Below are positions 45,520 to 54,614 of a DNA stretch of 64,000 nucleotides, piece after piece; the stretch's first letter is position 1, and each line of letters opens with the position of its first letter. Source of the stretch: Phycisphaerales bacterium (GTDB lineage: Bacteria; Planctomycetota; Phycisphaerae; Phycisphaerales; UBA1924); contig JANQNW010000023.1 of NCBI GenBank assembly GCA_028279375.1, forward strand, positions 124,001 through 188,000. The letters are read 5' to 3'. Below the pieces are notes generated by a model. It was not told where the DNA came from. It did not search any database and was given only the letters and a program-made list of their open reading frames with translations. The position numbers and the translations under genes are program-made.

Positions 45520-46371
45520 ATGAAGAAACTTCTCGCCCTGCCGCTGCTCGCCGCCGTCCCGCAGATGACCGGCTGCCTCTCCTTCACGGGTTCGCCCCAC
45601 GAACCCCGTGATGAAGTCTCGCGCGCATCATTCGAGATCAAAGGTGATCACGAGCCCCTCGAAGTCTCCTACCTCATCGCTGAAGATCCCGACCTCCCGC
45701 GCGTCATTTACATCCACGGCACGCCCGGCGACGCCAGCGCCTTCACCCGCTACCTCTATAACCCAGTCGAGGGACTCGAGGCCATCTCCATCGACCGCCC
45801 CGGCTTCGGCGCCTCCGATCCAATCCACGCCGTTGTCTCATTTGAAGAACAGGCCCGCGCCATCGAACCCCTCCTCGTTGAGCGCGATGGCAGATGGCCC
45901 ATCCTCGTCGGCCACTCCCTCGGCGGCCCGATCATCGCCCGCGCCGCCGCCGACTATCCCGACAAGGTCGGCGCCATCGTCATCCTCGCCGGCTCCCTCG
46001 ACCCCGGCCTCGAAAAACCACGCTGGTTCAACCACGCCGGCCGCTTCCCCCTCGTCAGCGCCTTCCTCGCCCGCGACATCCGCAACTCCAACAAGGAGAT
46101 CATGGCGGCCAAGCGCGAGACCGAACTCCTCGCCGAAGTCCTCGACCAGGTCCGTTGCCCGATCATCATCATCCACGGCGAAGACGACATCCTCGTCCCC
46201 ATCGACAACGTGGACTACATGCGCGCCAGGTTCAAGGAGAACCCAAACGTGGACGTCGTCATCCTCCCCGGCGAAAACCACTTCATCCCGTGGACGCGCG
46301 AACCACTCGTGCGAGACGCGGTGGAGCGCATGCGCGATCTGCCGAACGCCGGCGCAATTATGGTCGACTAG
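45520..46371 (+). CDS. Alpha/beta hydrolase lipoprotein
   Basis: 283 residues. The N-terminal signal ends in PQMTGC (Cys near residue 19), probably lipidated. VIYIHGTPGDASAF is the oxyanion loop, LVGHSLGGPI holds the nucleophilic Ser, IIIIHGEDDILVPI the acidic residue and ILPGENHFIPW the His. Esterase, lipase or peptidase action is possible. Its stop overlaps that of the convergent ankyrin gene by four bases. Confidence 0.9.
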   Translation: MKKLLALPLLAAVPQMTGCLSFTGSPHEPRDEVSRASFEIKGDHEPLEVSYLIAEDPDLPRVIYIHGTPGDASAFTRYLYNPVEGLEAISIDRPGFGASDPIHAVVSFEEQARAIEPLLVERDGRWPILVGHSLGGPIIARAAADYPDKVGAIVILAGSLDPGLEKPRWFNHAGRFPLVSAFLARDIRNSNKEIMAAKRETELLAEVLDQVRCPIIIIHGEDDILVPIDNVDYMRARFKENPNVDVVILPGENHFIPWTREPLVRDAVERMRDLPNAGAIMVD

Positions 46372-47717
46372 CGAGGCCGGTTCTTCTTGTCCCAAAGCGC
46401 CTGCAGTAACTTCCAGCCGACGCGATCACTCCTCGATGCGAGTATCGCCGTCGGTGTCATACCAGCGCTATCAAACGCCTCCGGGTCAGCGCCGAATCGA
46501 ATGAGAAGGAGGAGGATCTCCGACGCCTCCAGAGGCTCATTCACATATGCAACCGGATCACGTAAGTGCGCGAAGAGACCGATCTCCACGAAATCAGAGT
46601 GATCAACTCCAAGCCGTGCAGCGCGATGAATCGGCCTGTCGCCCTTCTTGTCCAACGCATTCGGATCAGCTCCTGCCTTGAGCAGCAACTCGACGCTCTC
46701 TGCGGGCTCTGACGTTCCGAGCGGCTCGCTGGCCGTGTACGCAGAGACGATGAGCATCTGCGAGGCCTCTTGACGAGTCTCCAGCGACATGCGCGTGCGA
46801 TCGACTGACTGGGCGAGCAGATGCATCCAATCACCGCTCGATATCGCGTGATGGAGCGGCGTCATACCAGCCGCGTCCCGATGGTCCACGGAAGCTCCCG
46901 CGCCGAGGAGCAATCGGACATGATCCGCTTGACCGACAGCGGCGGCGAGCGTGAGCGGCGTGCGAGCGCTCGCGTCCGTCGCGTCAACCTCCGCGCCGCG
47001 CTCGATGAGAAGCTCCGCCGCTCCGGCTCTTGACGGAAACCAGGAAGGAGTTGTGGATGAGGACGCGTAATGAAGCGCGGTGGCGCCCTGATGATCTCGC
47101 AGGTCCAGAGCGGCGCCATGATCCAGAAGAAGCTCAACGCGCTCGACGTCGACGGCTGCTGCGTACATGAGAGCAGTGACACCTTCGAAGGTCCGACAAT
47201 CGACATCAGCGCCTGCGTCGAGCAGCAGCTCTGCGATCTCGATCGGCCCTCTCGTTGCCGCGTCCATGAGCGGCGTGGCGCCGTCTGACCATGAGGTATT
47301 CGGATCCGCACCGGCATCGATCAGAATCTTCGTCGCCTTCGCGTTATGCATGCCAACAGCGGTATGCAGAGGGCTGAACCCACTCAATTCGCCAAGACTG
47401 ACATCGGCGCCATTCTCGAGGAGAAGGCGCGTGATCTCACAGGAGTCCTCCTCGACGAACTCAGAGTCGATAGCCACTGCAAGCACGAGCGCCGAGTAGC
47501 CGCGTTCGCCGAAGTCATTCGGATCCGCTCCTGCCTCGAGCATCTCGCGCACGCGGGCAAGCGCCTGGGGGTGCTTGCCGTAGAACTCTTCTTCTGTGAA
47601 GTCGGGGGCGCTCCGGATCGCCCAAAGAGCGTCGACGATCGCCCCCGCGCAAGCTTGAGGCGCAAGTGTCGATGCAAGCCCCATCCAGAGAATGGCGACA
47701 CCGAACGCTCTCTTCAC
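46368..47717 (-). CDS. Exported ankyrin-repeat protein
   Basis: 449 residues with a signal peptide (about residues 1-24, ending QACAGA). At least eight ankyrin repeats follow, for example SGFSPLHTAVGMHNAKATKILIDAGADPNT, with the consensus GATPLMDAATRGPIEIAELLLDAGADV given partly here. It should bind a protein partner in the periplasm or outside the cell. Its start overlaps the stop of the neighbour ankyrin gene by four bases, so the two are coupled. Confidence 0.92.
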   Translation of the reverse strand: MKRAFGVAILWMGLASTLAPQACAGAIVDALWAIRSAPDFTEEEFYGKHPQALARVREMLEAGADPNDFGERGYSALVLAVAIDSEFVEEDSCEITRLLLENGADVSLGELSGFSPLHTAVGMHNAKATKILIDAGADPNTSWSDGATPLMDAATRGPIEIAELLLDAGADVDCRTFEGVTALMYAAAVDVERVELLLDHGAALDLRDHQGATALHYASSSTTPSWFPSRAGAAELLIERGAEVDATDASARTPLTLAAAVGQADHVRLLLGAGASVDHRDAAGMTPLHHAISSGDWMHLLAQSVDRTRMSLETRQEASQMLIVSAYTASEPLGTSEPAESVELLLKAGADPNALDKKGDRPIHRAARLGVDHSDFVEIGLFAHLRDPVAYVNEPLEASEILLLLIRFGADPEAFDSAGMTPTAILASRSDRVGWKLLQALWDKKNRPR

Positions 47718-48880
47718 TCGGCCGCCTCCCGCCGCACCTCATCCCCGGACTTCCCCCCATACGAAACCAACAAATCCACCCGCTCCCGCGACCCCACACG
47801 CGGCCGAATCTTCTCCACATCGACCGCCTCATCCACGTCAATGTCCCGCCAGCGACCCACGCCCTGCGCATGATCCAGCGCCGTCCGCCCCGCCTCATCC
47901 AGCGCATTCACATCAGCCCCGCCGACCACAAGCGCCGTCATTGTCGAGAGCGCTTCCTCCGCGCCCCAGTGCCAGCGCACGCGCTTCAGCCGATCCTCGA
48001 ACGCAAAATCACCGAGCCCCGTCTCGCGCGCCCACGCGCGCGTCCGGATGAAATCACCCGTGATCGCCGCAAGATGCAATGCCGTCCGTCCCTTCGAATC
48101 GCGCCGATCCGGCGACGCACCCGTCGCGATCAGCATCGAGACGACCTCACTCTCACCTTTGACGCTCGCGATCAAGAGCGCATCAATCCCCTTCGGCCCG
48201 ATGACATTCGGATCGGCGCCGTACTCGAGCAGCGACAACACCTTCTGCGTACGCAGATCCGTCGGAGTCTGCGGATGCGACAGCGTCCGCAGCAGGGGAG
48301 TCCACCCTTCGATATCCACGGCATTCGCATTCGCGCCCGCCTCGAGCAACTCCCGCATCCCATGCAGCCAGTAGCGGCTCGCAACGATCAGCGCCGTCTG
48401 CCCCTGCCTGTCTCGCAACTCGAGGTCCGCCCCGACAGCTATCAGAACCTGAATCAACTCCGGATTCCCCGAAGTCGCCGCCTTCATCAGGGGCGTCACG
48501 CCATCCTCATTCTGCGCATCCACCGATGCGCCCGCCTCCAGCAGCGCCCGGATCGTCCGTGCATCACGCGCGCGAAACATCGCGGTATTTCCCCGCGGCC
48601 CGCGCATCTTCGCATCCGCGCCGCGCTCGATGAAGAGCCGCGCCAGTCGCCCCGTCGGATCGCGCCACACCGCATCGAAGAACACAGGCTCGTCGAGCTC
48701 ATCGACTCCATTCGGATTCGCGCCGTCGTCAAGAAGCGCCTCGAATTCCTCGTACGCCACGGGCTCGCTAAACCGCATCTCCCGAAACGCCTCCGCAAGA
48801 CGCAGGTCCATTTCCGCCATCGCCACGTCGCACGGCGCAATCACCGCGCAGACGACAAGCCAGAGCCAAACCACATGCAT
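47714..48880 (-). CDS. Exported ankyrin-repeat protein
   Basis: 388 residues from the ATG at 48880 (48901 is possible). The signal peptide is MHVVWLWLVVCAVIAPCDVAMA. Ankyrin repeats are clear: TIRALLEAGASVDAQNEDG, TPLMKAATSGNPELIQVLIAVGADL, TALHLAAITGDFIR and TALVVGGADVNALDEAGR. It resembles its downstream neighbour in plan and in the stop/start overlap, probably an old duplication. No catalytic domain. Confidence 0.92.
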   Translation of the reverse strand: MHVVWLWLVVCAVIAPCDVAMAEMDLRLAEAFREMRFSEPVAYEEFEALLDDGANPNGVDELDEPVFFDAVWRDPTGRLARLFIERGADAKMRGPRGNTAMFRARDARTIRALLEAGASVDAQNEDGVTPLMKAATSGNPELIQVLIAVGADLELRDRQGQTALIVASRYWLHGMRELLEAGANANAVDIEGWTPLLRTLSHPQTPTDLRTQKVLSLLEYGADPNVIGPKGIDALLIASVKGESEVVSMLIATGASPDRRDSKGRTALHLAAITGDFIRTRAWARETGLGDFAFEDRLKRVRWHWGAEEALSTMTALVVGGADVNALDEAGRTALDHAQGVGRWRDIDVDEAVDVEKIRPRVGSRERVDLLVSYGGKSGDEVRREAAE

Positions 48881-48924
48881 CTTGCAAATTCGCGTGAGCA
48901 TCGACAGATCCCCACATCACGGCG

Positions 48925-50310
48925 CTACGCCGCCCCCGCCCTCCGGAACATCAGCCGGTACACCACCATCAGCACGAACCCCAGCACGACGACGCCCGCC
49001 AGCCGAATGGTCAGGCTGTTCACCATGCGAGCCATCGACTCGTCGACTTCGATGAGGATCTCCCGCGCCGCAGAATCATCCGCCAATGGCGCCTGCGCCT
49101 CCACGAGCAGCGCTCGCGCTTCCTGCACCGCCGACGTCAGGTTCTCCGCCGCCATCCGAAGCTCGACGATGTCAAAGGGCCTCCGGTCCTTCCGATCCTC
49201 GCCCCACGCGCGCAGCTCTTCAATGAGCTGCTTCGCGACCTCTGCCGTCCGCTCCCACGTCGCGCCCGTCACCTGCAGTTCCTCCGCCGTCACAGTGGCT
49301 TGAGCTAACGTCTCCTGCGTCGCAGCGATCGTCTCCTGCGTCCGTGCGACCAGCGCGTTGGCGTCGGACAGCGTCTGCTGCACCTCCCGCTGCGCCTCCG
49401 TCGAGTTGTCCAGCGCAATCTCGAGTTGCTCGCGCAGATCCTCAGGCAGCACGTCCACACGCTCGACCAGCTGCGTGAACGTCTCCGTCACCGTGTCCAG
49501 ATGAGCCCTGAAATCGACGACGCTCGTCATCGTCTCCAGTTCGAGCAGCAGCAGCTCCGTCTGCCAGCGCGAGCGCATCGGAAGGTTCTGCGCAATCTCC
49601 GCGATGCGCGCCGCCACCATCGCCACGCGATCGATCGCGTCCGCCGTGTCTCCCACACCCTGTAATCCCCGGAATGGCGCCATCGGCGCTTCGAGAATCT
49701 CGTTGATCCCCTCGCTGCGCCGCATGCGCTCCGTCGGCTCGTAGAAAATCGACTCCGCGCTGAATCGCGCCTGCAATGGATGCCGCGCCGCATACTCCTC
49801 GATGTCCGGTCGCGCCCGATCGACCGTCTCCTGATCGACATATTCGAGCACCATCGTCATCAGGCGCTCCTCGAGCTCCAGCACCTCCGGCAGCAGCAAC
49901 ACGCGCGCGATCTCGAACTCATCGTCCTCCGGAATCGACCGGAGCGAATCCCGAATCTGCACCACGATCGCCCAGCACGAAAGGAACCCGAATCGCGGAT
50001 CCGGATCCAGCACCGCGTTCTGAATAGAAGTCACGACGCGAATGCGCCAGAGAATCGCAAACTGTCGAATGCGTCGCTCGCGCGACTGCGCCGCAAGCTC
50101 GCTCGTCGCGCTCGAGATCGAAGCCTCGAACATATCCGCGAAACCGTAGAGATCGTTCAGCAGCCGCTCAGGATCGATCAACTCGCCCGCGACGTTCCGC
50201 GCCGCCTGGTTCGTCGCCCGCGCCGGCCCCCGGTTGCGGCTGGAAGAACAACCGATCACCAGCGACGCCAGCAGCGCCACACAAAGCAGAACGCAAAGAG
50301 CTCTTCTCAT
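48925..50310 (-). CDS. Lipoprotein with coiled coil and C-terminal membrane helix
   Basis: 461 residues. A lipoprotein signal ends in LVIGC (Cys near residue 21). The long middle is helical with heptads (for example DALVARTQETIAATQETLAQAT-like segments near 330-360), and a hydrophobic helix near residues 432-454 is followed by RRAGAA. Having both a lipid anchor and a C-terminal helix, it could link two membrane surfaces or lie along the inner membrane. No family recognised. It lies 44 bases upstream of the ankyrin pair on the same strand. Confidence 0.72.
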   Translation of the reverse strand: MRRALCVLLCVALLASLVIGCSSSRNRGPARATNQAARNVAGELIDPERLLNDLYGFADMFEASISSATSELAAQSRERRIRQFAILWRIRVVTSIQNAVLDPDPRFGFLSCWAIVVQIRDSLRSIPEDDEFEIARVLLLPEVLELEERLMTMVLEYVDQETVDRARPDIEEYAARHPLQARFSAESIFYEPTERMRRSEGINEILEAPMAPFRGLQGVGDTADAIDRVAMVAARIAEIAQNLPMRSRWQTELLLLELETMTSVVDFRAHLDTVTETFTQLVERVDVLPEDLREQLEIALDNSTEAQREVQQTLSDANALVARTQETIAATQETLAQATVTAEELQVTGATWERTAEVAKQLIEELRAWGEDRKDRRPFDIVELRMAAENLTSAVQEARALLVEAQAPLADDSAAREILIEVDESMARMVNSLTIRLAGVVVLGFVLMVVYRLMFRRAGAA

Positions 50311-50454
50311 TCCGCCACTATATCCAATGACAGGCGACGTCTGATCGTCTCCCGAGCGCGCGTCCCAGATCGTTCTCCTCGCTCATGATCGCGCCGCCTG
50401 TGGCCGATGTATCCTCAGAAGGACGAGATTCCCCGATCCAAAGCGGAACGACGC

Positions 50455-51318
50455 ATGCTCCCCAACTTCCTGGTCATCGGCGCCGCCAAGTGCGGGACCA
50501 CGCAGCTCTGCGATCTCCTCGCGCGCCATCCGCAAGTCGGAATCTGCAATCCCAAGGAGCCTCGCTTCTTCAGCAAGGATCGCAAGTTCAACCAGGGCCT
50601 CGACTGGTACGAGTCACTCTTCGACCACTGCCAGGACTGCAGAGCCGTCGGCGAGGGAAGCACGTCCTACACGCGATCCATGCGCTACCCCGAATCAGCC
50701 CCACGCATCGCCGAAGCGCTTCCCGACGCAAAGCTCATCTACATCGTCCGCAACCCGCTCGAGCGCCTCCGCTCCACCTTCATGCAGCGCCGCGCCAACG
50801 GCTCCCTCAAGTGCCCCACGCTCCAGCGCATGCTCGAAGACGACCCCTCCGCCATCGACGACACGCGCTACCTCAAGCAGCTCGCGCCCTACCGCGAGCG
50901 CTACCCCGAAGATCGCTTCCTCTATCTCTTCTTCGAAGATCTCATCAGCGACCCGAACTCACTCCTGAAGCAGTGCTTCCGATTCCTCGATGTCGACCCC
51001 GCCGTCGAAATCGAAATCCCCGAGCGCGCCAGCAACCAATCCAAGGACCATCTCGATCGGGCCTGGCTCGGTCGCCTCCGCTCCATCCCAGGCTGCGCCC
51101 GTCTTTCCATCGAGAACATGCCGGCGCCCATCTGGAAGACGCTCGACGCCGCCTTCGCCAGGCCCATCGGCGACAAACCAGTCTGGACGCCCGATGCGAT
51201 CGAGTTCGCGCTCGATGCGCTTGCAGACGACACCGCGAAGTTCCTCGACCTCGCAGGGAAGCCCGCCGACATCTGGAATCTCGAAGCCGCCCCGCGCGAG
51301 CTTGCCGCGGCTTCATGA
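50455..51318 (+). CDS. Sulfotransferase
   Basis: About 287 residues; the start at 50455 puts the P loop at the usual place, while ATG 50407 adds 16 residues. LVIGAAKCGTTQLCDLLARHP is the phosphosulfate loop and YIVRNPLERLRSTFMQRR the 3'-phosphate site; FFEDLISDPNSLLKQCFRFLDVD is the usual C-terminal block. It resembles heparan-type N/O-sulfotransferases and should sulfate a glycan. Distinct in architecture from the TPR-bearing enzyme at 3145-4638. Confidence 0.88.
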   Translation: MLPNFLVIGAAKCGTTQLCDLLARHPQVGICNPKEPRFFSKDRKFNQGLDWYESLFDHCQDCRAVGEGSTSYTRSMRYPESAPRIAEALPDAKLIYIVRNPLERLRSTFMQRRANGSLKCPTLQRMLEDDPSAIDDTRYLKQLAPYRERYPEDRFLYLFFEDLISDPNSLLKQCFRFLDVDPAVEIEIPERASNQSKDHLDRAWLGRLRSIPGCARLSIENMPAPIWKTLDAAFARPIGDKPVWTPDAIEFALDALADDTAKFLDLAGKPADIWNLEAAPRELAAAS

Positions 51319-51325
51319 TGCGCGT

Positions 51326-52135
51326 CTAAGGACACGCGCCCCACAAACCGATCATCTCCGCCAGATCCGGCGAGCCCACGACCCAGTCGCCGTTCATATC
51401 AGCCAGACACGACCCCGGAATCGCCGGACCGGGACACGGACCCCACGTCCCGATCAGCGCCGCGAGATCAGAGGATCCGACGACGCCGTCGCCATCGATG
51501 TCGCCCTGGCACTGCGAAAGCAACGTGATCTGCATGCCGTTCGCCGCCGCCCCCTCTGCCGGCGGCGCCCCGTCCATGATCGCCGAGTGCGTCTGCATCG
51601 AGCCGTTCACGACTTCCGCAATGTGACGCGAATACGTCAGCCCCTCGACGTGCTGACCAATCCAGCGCCCGCCGATCGCCTGTCCGCCCGCTGCCGACTG
51701 ATCCACCGTCGCCCACGACAGCGTCTCATCGTTGTCCGGCGTCCAGCAGAACATGATCACTTCATAAAGCCCGTTCTGAATGCCGTTGAAGAAGAAGCAC
51801 GTCTCCAGCGACGTCGAGTACGTCACGAGATAGTCATCCAGCAGCACGCCGTCATCGCCCAGCGTCCCCGGCGCATCCATCACGACAAGAGACGTGCCGC
51901 CGATGTTGCGCACCGTCACGCCCGTCGGATCGCCATTGCGATCAGAGAGCGCAATCACCGGCCCGCCATGCACGGGATGAATCGCGTTCCAGAAACCAGC
52001 CTCGGCGGCCCCGGCGTACGAATCACTCGGCGCGATCCCATCGCTCGAGAAGTCGATATTGAAAGACTGCCCCTGCGCGCTTCCCAGAAAGCCGGCGCAC
52101 GAGATCGCCCAGACGATCACAACTCGACCCTTCAT
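51326..52135 (-). CDS. Exported protein with C-terminal dockerin-like domain
   Basis: 269 residues; GGGAGGA five bases before the ATG. The signal peptide ends near SAQG (residue 22). The middle 170 residues look like a beta-rich domain with no assigned function. The C-terminal 60 residues hold two calcium loops: DIDGDGVVGSSDLAALIGTW and DMNGDWVVGSPDLAEMIGLW, a pattern frequent in Phycisphaerales. It is likely a surface or secreted protein held by a dockerin-type contact. Confidence 0.85.
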   Translation of the reverse strand: MKGRVVIVWAISCAGFLGSAQGQSFNIDFSSDGIAPSDSYAGAAEAGFWNAIHPVHGGPVIALSDRNGDPTGVTVRNIGGTSLVVMDAPGTLGDDGVLLDDYLVTYSTSLETCFFFNGIQNGLYEVIMFCWTPDNDETLSWATVDQSAAGGQAIGGRWIGQHVEGLTYSRHIAEVVNGSMQTHSAIMDGAPPAEGAAANGMQITLLSQCQGDIDGDGVVGSSDLAALIGTWGPCPGPAIPGSCLADMNGDWVVGSPDLAEMIGLWGACP

Positions 52136-52147
52136 CGCAGTCCTCCC

Positions 52148-52941
52148 ATTGTCGGATCCCCATCAGATCCCGCTCGAGGGCGGCGCCCGGGCGCACGAAC
52201 GCCATGGTCCTCATACTCCTATGCGAGGAGGGGGCTCCTTGAGGGCCGCGAATCCTGAAACAGTCATGCGCTGGATCAGCGCGATCGCGCAGCCAGATCG
52301 CGCACGTGCGAAACGCAAAATTCCAACTCCGCGAAGATTTTTTTGCCCTTGCGCCACAACGACTTATGCGATCGGGCCGCGCGCATGTCGCCCGATGCGC
52401 ACACGAAGCGCGCCGGTAGGTCCTTAAGGGTGGAGGCCCATTCGTTTTCCGCCCGGGCCATCCCGACGAAGCTGATCGGCAGCGCGTCAGTCATCAGGTG
52501 GCCGAAGACACCCGACTGACAATCGCCGAGGCGGAGCCGACTCAGGATCAACCGGGCGAACGCGATGAAGCCTGCCAACCCGCGACCTGTCTTCCAAAGA
52601 CCGGCCGCACCGGCAGCCCGCCGATCAGGCGTCGCAACGCACCTCACAAGGTGATGCGCAACGTCCCCGCCTCAAGCATCCGCCGGGCGCCACATCAGGA
52701 AGGCCGCAGGAAGCGGCGTCGAGAAACCGATCTTCGTTGCTTCAGATCGTGAGATTCTGCTTGAGAGAGGTGCGCATGAACAGAAAGCAACACTGTGGTC
52801 AGGAAGCTGTACACCCATGAGCGAGACCACACCCTCGCTTTCGACTCCATCGGTGTGAGTTGAACTGGAGATGCCGGAGGCGCTCATCGGAACGCCCGGA
52901 GAGTCGTGGTCTGGTCTATCAGGGGTTCGAGAGGCCTACTC
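52148..52941. other. Roughly 800 bases without a convincing gene
   Basis: The stretch between the dockerin gene and the CC-motif lipoprotein gene holds only short open frames (for example minus 52276-52647, plus 52498-52752) with no recognisable domain, signal or ribosome site. A run of seven T lies near 52340. The divergent promoters of the two flanking genes must be here. It could contain a decayed gene, a small RNA or an unusual regulatory region. Confidence 0.4.
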
Positions 52942-53349
52942 ATGAATCGATGGCTCGTCGTAATCGCAGCTCTCTCTGCCGGAGCCGTATTGACAGGGTG
53001 CAGCGGAGGGTCGATGACCTCAAGCTTGCCCAGCCAGGAGAAGACACCGCCCATGGCCCAATCCGAATTTTCGTGCTCGCTTTCGCCTGACGAACTGCAA
53101 GCGCGTCGCGCAGAGCTCATCCCCGGCCTGTTCAACCGCGCCGAGCGCGTGGACGACATCACCAACGGCGTGCAATTCCAGTTCGCCCACCAAGCGGGCC
53201 TGATCCGAGAGCTGGCTGAGATCATCGAACAGGAACAGGACTGCTGCAGTTTCCTGCGTTTCGAACTCTCCGCCGAGGCCCAGTCGGGCGCTGTGGTGTT
53301 GAAGGTGACAGGGCCTGAAGGCACGCTGAAGATGCTGCGCAGCCTCTAA
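52942..53349 (+). CDS. Lipoprotein with CC-motif domain of unknown function
   Basis: 135 residues; GAGAGG about eight bases before the ATG. The lipoprotein signal ends in VLTGC (Cys near residue 20). The domain CSLSPDELQARRAELIPGLF followed by LIRELAEIIEQEQDCCSFLRFEL and VTGPEGTLKML is a widespread small family usually found as a soluble cytoplasmic protein and sometimes near metal-resistance genes. The Cys pair may bind metal. Here it is attached to a lipid signal, which is unusual as far as I recall. Confidence 0.72.
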   Translation: MNRWLVVIAALSAGAVLTGCSGGSMTSSLPSQEKTPPMAQSEFSCSLSPDELQARRAELIPGLFNRAERVDDITNGVQFQFAHQAGLIRELAEIIEQEQDCCSFLRFELSAEAQSGAVVLKVTGPEGTLKMLRSL

Positions 53350-53431
53350 CGACGAGAATTCGACCAGCCGACTGATCAACGCTCCGCTGACTGGCGCCCC
53401 GACCTCAGAACACCACTCGGAGCAACGGGCC

Positions 53432-54454
53432 TTAGACAGCCGCCGCGCCGCTGTACCACGCCGGCATCGTCTCGCCTTCCTTCTTCCAGTGCGCGATCAC
53501 CGCGTCCGCCTTGCCCGCCGAGTTCAGCATCTGAAGCTTGCGAACAACCATCTCCCGAATCGCCTCGCGACCCGGACCGAGATACTTGCGCGGATCGAAC
53601 TCCTTCGGATCCTTCGCAAACACCTCGCGAATCTTCGCCGTCAGCGCCAGACGCAGATCCGTGTCGATGTTCACCTTGCACACGCCGTAGCTTCGCACCG
53701 CCATCGCGATCTGATCCTCCGGCACGCCCATCGCGTTGGGCATGTTGCCGCCGTAGCTGTTGATCAGGTCGATGAACTCCTTCGGCACGCTGCTCGAGCC
53801 GTGCATCACCAGGGGCAGCCCCGGGCACGTCTTCATGATCGCCTCGATGCGATCAAACGCCAGCTTCGGCTCATGCACGAACTTGAATGCGCCGTGACTC
53901 GTGCCGATCGCGACCGCCAGCGAATCGATCCCCGTCCGCGCGTAGAAGTCCTTCGCCTCTTCAGGGTCAGTCAGGAACTTCTCGATGTTCGCCTGGTACT
54001 CCGCCGCGTCCAGACCGACGACGTCCTCCTCGATGCCGCCCAGCATGCCCAGCTCGGCTTCGACAACGACGCCCGCCTCATGCGCGATGTCCACGGCTTC
54101 CTTCGTCAGGCGCACGTTCTCTTCGTACTCATGATGCGACCCGTCGATCATGACCGAGGTGTACCCGTCGTCGATGCACTGGCGAATCAGCTCGACCGTG
54201 TCGCCGTGATCGCAGTGAATCGCGATCGGCACATCCGGATACTCCTCGACGCACGCATCAATGATCTTGCGCAGGAATCGGATGTTCGCGTAGCTGCGTG
54301 CGCCCTTGCTGATCTGAAGAATGCAGGGAGATTGCTCCGCCGAGCACGCTTCCATGATGCCCTGCGTGATCTCCATGTTGTTCACGTTGAAGGCGCCGAC
54401 GCCGAAGCCGCCCTCGTAGGCCAGGTCGAACATGGGCTTGGTGGTCATGAGCAT
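53432..54454 (-). CDS. fba: Class II fructose-bisphosphate aldolase
   Basis: 340 residues; ATG 54454 has AGAGGA ten bases upstream. Zinc-dependent cleavage of fructose 1,6-bisphosphate in glycolysis/gluconeogenesis. AIHCDHGDTVELI (zinc His and catalytic Asp), MIDGSHHEYEENV, VEAELGMLGG, TSHGAFKF (His), PLVMHGSSSVP (His) and VCKVNIDTDLR are clear. Divergent from the kinase gene, 160 bases apart, with an ACTATAA/TTATAGT sequence in between that could serve as a -10 in either direction. Confidence 0.96.
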   Translation of the reverse strand: MLMTTKPMFDLAYEGGFGVGAFNVNNMEITQGIMEACSAEQSPCILQISKGARSYANIRFLRKIIDACVEEYPDVPIAIHCDHGDTVELIRQCIDDGYTSVMIDGSHHEYEENVRLTKEAVDIAHEAGVVVEAELGMLGGIEEDVVGLDAAEYQANIEKFLTDPEEAKDFYARTGIDSLAVAIGTSHGAFKFVHEPKLAFDRIEAIMKTCPGLPLVMHGSSSVPKEFIDLINSYGGNMPNAMGVPEDQIAMAVRSYGVCKVNIDTDLRLALTAKIREVFAKDPKEFDPRKYLGPGREAIREMVVRKLQMLNSAGKADAVIAHWKKEGETMPAWYSGAAAV

Positions 54455-54614
54455 GACTGAGAATCCTCTTCCTGATTCGCGCTGGAGATTGTGAATGATG
54501 AACCCGTCGTCGCGATCCGTCGCGCGCTGAAGGTCCGCGCCCACTATAAGGATCTGGAGCTTCCTCCGGTGAGGCCCGTCACCCTCGCTCCCCGCTGGTA
54601 TCCTGTCTCCGTCC

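Noticed and set aside
47666..49303. Plus-strand open frame of 545 codons opposite the second ankyrin gene
   Set aside because: Composition is Arg/His/Pro-rich without structure; the ankyrin repeats on the other strand are clear.
52276..52647. Minus-strand frame of 123 codons in the gene-poor stretch
   Set aside because: No ribosome site, no recognised motif and a mixed composition; not enough to call a gene.
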